Shown in pieces: positions 61,705 through 64,000 of a DNA stretch of 64,000 nt. The notes beneath the pieces are model-generated. The model saw only the letters and a program-made list of their open reading frames with translations. It made no database searches and was not told the DNA's origin. The DNA is from an uncultured Flavobacteriales bacterium (GTDB lineage: Bacteria > Bacteroidota > Bacteroidia > Flavobacteriales > Flavobacteriaceae): positions 1 through 64,000 of the forward strand of contig CAJWBA010000005.1 of assembly GCA_913020155.1 (NCBI GenBank). Reading direction: 5' to 3'. The stretch's first letter is position 1. Each line of letters begins with the position of its first letter. Both the position numbers and the translations under genes were made by a program.

Positions 61705-63879
61705 CTATGCAAGAACTTTCTCTTTGATATTGAAATCCAAATGTCGTTTAACTAAATTAGCCCTTATAACACTAACAGCAATGGAGTCGCCTAATTGATA
61801 TCTTTTTTTTGTTCGCTCTCCTATCAAAGCATGTGCTTTTTCATCATAAGTAAAAAAGTCTCCTGTGATATCTTTTATTCGAACCATTCCCTCACATTTA
61901 TTTTCAACCAACTCAACATAAATGCCTCGATCAGTGACTCCCGAAATTACTCCTTCAAATACCTTACCAACCTTATCAACCATGAATTTAATTTGCATGA
62001 ATTTAATAGAATCACGTTCAGCTTTCGTTGCCAACTGTTCTCTTTGAGATGAATGAACACAAGCTGTTTGATAAAAATCAATATTCTTTACTTCTTGCTT
62101 TTTTAAATGTTTTTCTAGTAATCGGTGGACCATAATATCAGGATAACGACGAATAGGCGAAGTAAAATGCGAATAAAAATCAAAGGCTAAACCGTAATGA
62201 CCAATATTTTCCATTTTATATTCTGCTTTGCTCATACATCGAATGGTAAGAGTGTCTATCATATTCTGTTCTTGCTTTCCTTGAATATCAGACAATAAAC
62301 GATTCAATGATTTACTTATGTTTTTTGTTTTTAAGTCCAATTTATGACCGAAATTAGATACCACCATCTGTAAATTATTTAATTTTTCGACATCAGGTTC
62401 GTCATGGGTTCGATAAACAAAAGGCAATGGTGTTTTTCTATTTCCCACAAAAGAAGCTACCCTTCTATTTGCAAGCAACATAAATTCTTCGACTAACTTA
62501 TTAGCGTCTTTGGATGTTTTAAAAAAAACACTTTCTGGAGTATCATCTTCTTTTAAAATAAAACTTACCTCAACTCGATCAAAAGATAACGCCCCTTGAT
62601 TCATTCGCTCAACACGAAGTTTTTTAGCTAGTTTGTCTAAGCTAAGGACTGCTAATAAGGTTTCATTATCAACAGAGTAAGCTTTACCTGTTAACGAAAT
62701 ATCGTTTGATATTTTGTTCTTTTGAGTTTCTAATAATTCTTGGGCTTCTTCATAAGCAAAACGATGATTGGAATAAATTACTGTTTTTCCAAACCATTCT
62801 TCTAATATTTCTGCTTTTGAATTCATTGTAAAGACTGCAGAAAAACAATATTTTTCTTCTCTAGGACGTAATGAACAAACACCGTTAGATAATACTTCTG
62901 GTAACATAGGAACAACACGATCAACCAAATAAACTGACGTTGCTCTTTCAAATGCTTCTTGGTCTAAAATACTATTTGATTTCACATAATGCGATACATC
63001 AGCAATATGAATACCTATTTCAAAACGACCATTATCCAAAACTTTAAAAGATAAAGCGTCATCAAAATCCTTAGCTGTTTTTGGATCTATTGTAAAGGTG
63101 AGTGTTTTTCTAAAATCTCTTCTTCTTTTTATTTCTTCTTCTCGGATAATCTGATCAATTGAATTCGCTTCATCTTCTACTTCTTGAGGAAAACGGAGGG
63201 GTAAACCATAATCAGATAAAATAGCATGCATTTCTGTTCGTGTGTCACCTGGAGGGCCAAATGATTCAATTAGTTTTCCATAGGGAGAATCTGCTCTTTT
63301 TGGCCAATCAATGTATTCTACCAAGACCTTGTCACCATTGTTGTAACCCGTTAATTGTTTTTTGTCAATAAAGAAATCTGTATACATTTTAGATCCACGT
63401 GTTAAAACAAAGGCATATTTTTTTTCTATCTGTAAAACACCTACAAATTGTGTTTTATTTCTTTCCAAAACAGTTATTATTTCTCCTTCTAAAGCACCTG
63501 ATTTTTGTTTTCGTTTGTAAACATAAACTTCTACTAAGTCTCCTTGAAAAGCTTTATTTAAATTGTTTTTTGGGATAACAATATCTTGGTCCAGTTCTTC
63601 ACAAATAACAAAACCTCTGCCTGTTAGTGTTACATCGAGTACTCCTTGGTAATATTGATTTCCTTTTGTCTGTAATTCATATTTTCCTTTCGATGGACTA
63701 CAAAGTATTTTATTTATTATAAAACGATTTAAAATTTCAATAATTTCATTTCGCTTTTTGATATCCGTTATTTCAAAAATAGCCGCAACTTGCTTGTAAT
63801 TGTATTCTTTATTAGGATTATTTCGGAAATGTTTTATTAGTTTTCGTTCTAAAGAATTGTTTTTTTTCTTTTTAGCCAT
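61705..63879 (-). CDS. rnr: Ribonuclease R
   Basis: A 724-residue 3'-5' exoribonuclease. It has an N-terminal helix-turn-helix-like segment (about 10-60), cold-shock domains, the RNB catalytic domain with TIDPKTAKDFDDALSF (catalytic Asp cluster) and HIADVSHYV, GLAFDFYSHFTSPIRRYPD, and a C-terminal S1 domain (VFEGVISGVTDRGIYVEL). It degrades structured RNA and acts in rRNA and mRNA turnover. The ATG is four bases after an exact -7 box, so the transcript may be leaderless. Confidence 0.93.
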   Translation of the reverse strand: MAKKKKNNSLERKLIKHFRNNPNKEYNYKQVAAIFEITDIKKRNEIIEILNRFIINKILCSPSKGKYELQTKGNQYYQGVLDVTLTGRGFVICEELDQDIVIPKNNLNKAFQGDLVEVYVYKRKQKSGALEGEIITVLERNKTQFVGVLQIEKKYAFVLTRGSKMYTDFFIDKKQLTGYNNGDKVLVEYIDWPKRADSPYGKLIESFGPPGDTRTEMHAILSDYGLPLRFPQEVEDEANSIDQIIREEEIKRRRDFRKTLTFTIDPKTAKDFDDALSFKVLDNGRFEIGIHIADVSHYVKSNSILDQEAFERATSVYLVDRVVPMLPEVLSNGVCSLRPREEKYCFSAVFTMNSKAEILEEWFGKTVIYSNHRFAYEEAQELLETQKNKISNDISLTGKAYSVDNETLLAVLSLDKLAKKLRVERMNQGALSFDRVEVSFILKEDDTPESVFFKTSKDANKLVEEFMLLANRRVASFVGNRKTPLPFVYRTHDEPDVEKLNNLQMVVSNFGHKLDLKTKNISKSLNRLLSDIQGKQEQNMIDTLTIRCMSKAEYKMENIGHYGLAFDFYSHFTSPIRRYPDIMVHRLLEKHLKKQEVKNIDFYQTACVHSSQREQLATKAERDSIKFMQIKFMVDKVGKVFEGVISGVTDRGIYVELVENKCEGMVRIKDITGDFFTYDEKAHALIGERTKKRYQLGDSIAVSVIRANLVKRHLDFNIKEKVLA

Positions 63880-63883
63880 GTAA

Positions 63884-63891
63884 CAAAATTA
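63884..63891 (-). promoter_or_regulatory. -7 box of rnr
   Basis: TAATTTTG on the minus strand matches TAnnTTTG and ends four bases before the rnr ATG at 63879. Confidence 0.45.
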
Positions 63892-64000
63892 CTCTATTAA
63901 TCTTGAACATCGATCTTAATTATGAACAGTCTTAACAATGATAATAATTTGTTTTAATTTAGTTTAAGAATAAATGATGTCTATTATGTAGTGTTGATAG

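Noticed and set aside
1-64000. CRISPR arrays, insertion sequences, prophage, restriction-modification or toxin-antitoxin systems
   Set aside because: No regularly spaced repeats, transposase, phage or defence-type proteins were seen on either strand.

Overview
The window is a gene-dense, AT-rich chromosomal segment from the phylum Bacteroidota, most likely the family Flavobacteriaceae and probably a free-living, possibly marine species. The evidence is: genes for gliding motility and type IX secretion (gldH, sprE/porW); lineage-typical families (DUF4292, DUF4837, DUF5687, a RicT-gldH-PBP1A operon); an ATP synthase operon without the beta and epsilon genes; no Shine-Dalgarno sequences in front of most genes; and many copies of the Bacteroidota -7 promoter box TAnnTTTG just upstream of start codons. 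There are no rRNA genes, CRISPR arrays, insertion sequences or prophage genes. The only RNA gene is one tRNA-Cys.

Layout. 1-2.7 kb is a decay zone: a lipoprotein gene broken by a stop codon, a three-stop remnant and a GNAT acetyltransferase with one nonsense and three frameshift lesions, mixed with a Kazal-type lipoprotein, a 42-residue basic microprotein and a small beta-barrel protein. 2.7-12.4 kb holds an LpxR-like lipid A deacylase, a universal stress protein, QueD, the ricT-gldH-PBP1A operon, TrhO and a secreted M20 peptidase. 12.4-18 kb holds recA, a bile-acid-type transporter, PlsC, TrpS and a complete but dead dprA. 18-22.5 kb holds an HU/SPOR protein and the operon dut, sugar nucleotidyltransferase, DUF4292, EnvC-like. 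23.2-31.7 kb is one long run: sprE, bactofilin, atpZ, an AtpI-like gene, atpB-E-F-H-A-G. 31.7-41.3 kb holds a DUF5687 ABC exporter, a PaaE-like reductase, two glycosyltransferases, purD and a dead FAD monooxygenase. 41.3-49.2 kb is a surface-polysaccharide operon (M23 peptidase, GH3, rfbB-A-C-D, glycosyltransferase, ugd). 49.2-64 kb is housekeeping: tatA, pgk, holB, mnmG, ybeY, gltX, an SPFH protein, glnS, folB, tRNA-Cys and rnr.

Themes. (1) Cell envelope and motility: PBP1A, the EnvC-like protein, an active M23 peptidase, GldH, SprE, bactofilin and the dTDP-rhamnose/UDP-glucuronate genes. (2) Energy: the ATP synthase operon contains a strong hairpin directly after atpE. (3) Chromosome biology: two near-perfect parS sites bracket mnmG and a weaker one lies 11 kb away, suggesting the segment is in the replication-origin region. 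(4) Gene loss: at least four clear pseudogenes, including dprA, sit between intact essential genes. I found no convincing new multi-gene defence or biosynthetic system. The best leads are the parS cluster, the loss of dprA, the 42-residue microprotein, the AtpI-like protein and the very short or absent 5' leaders.
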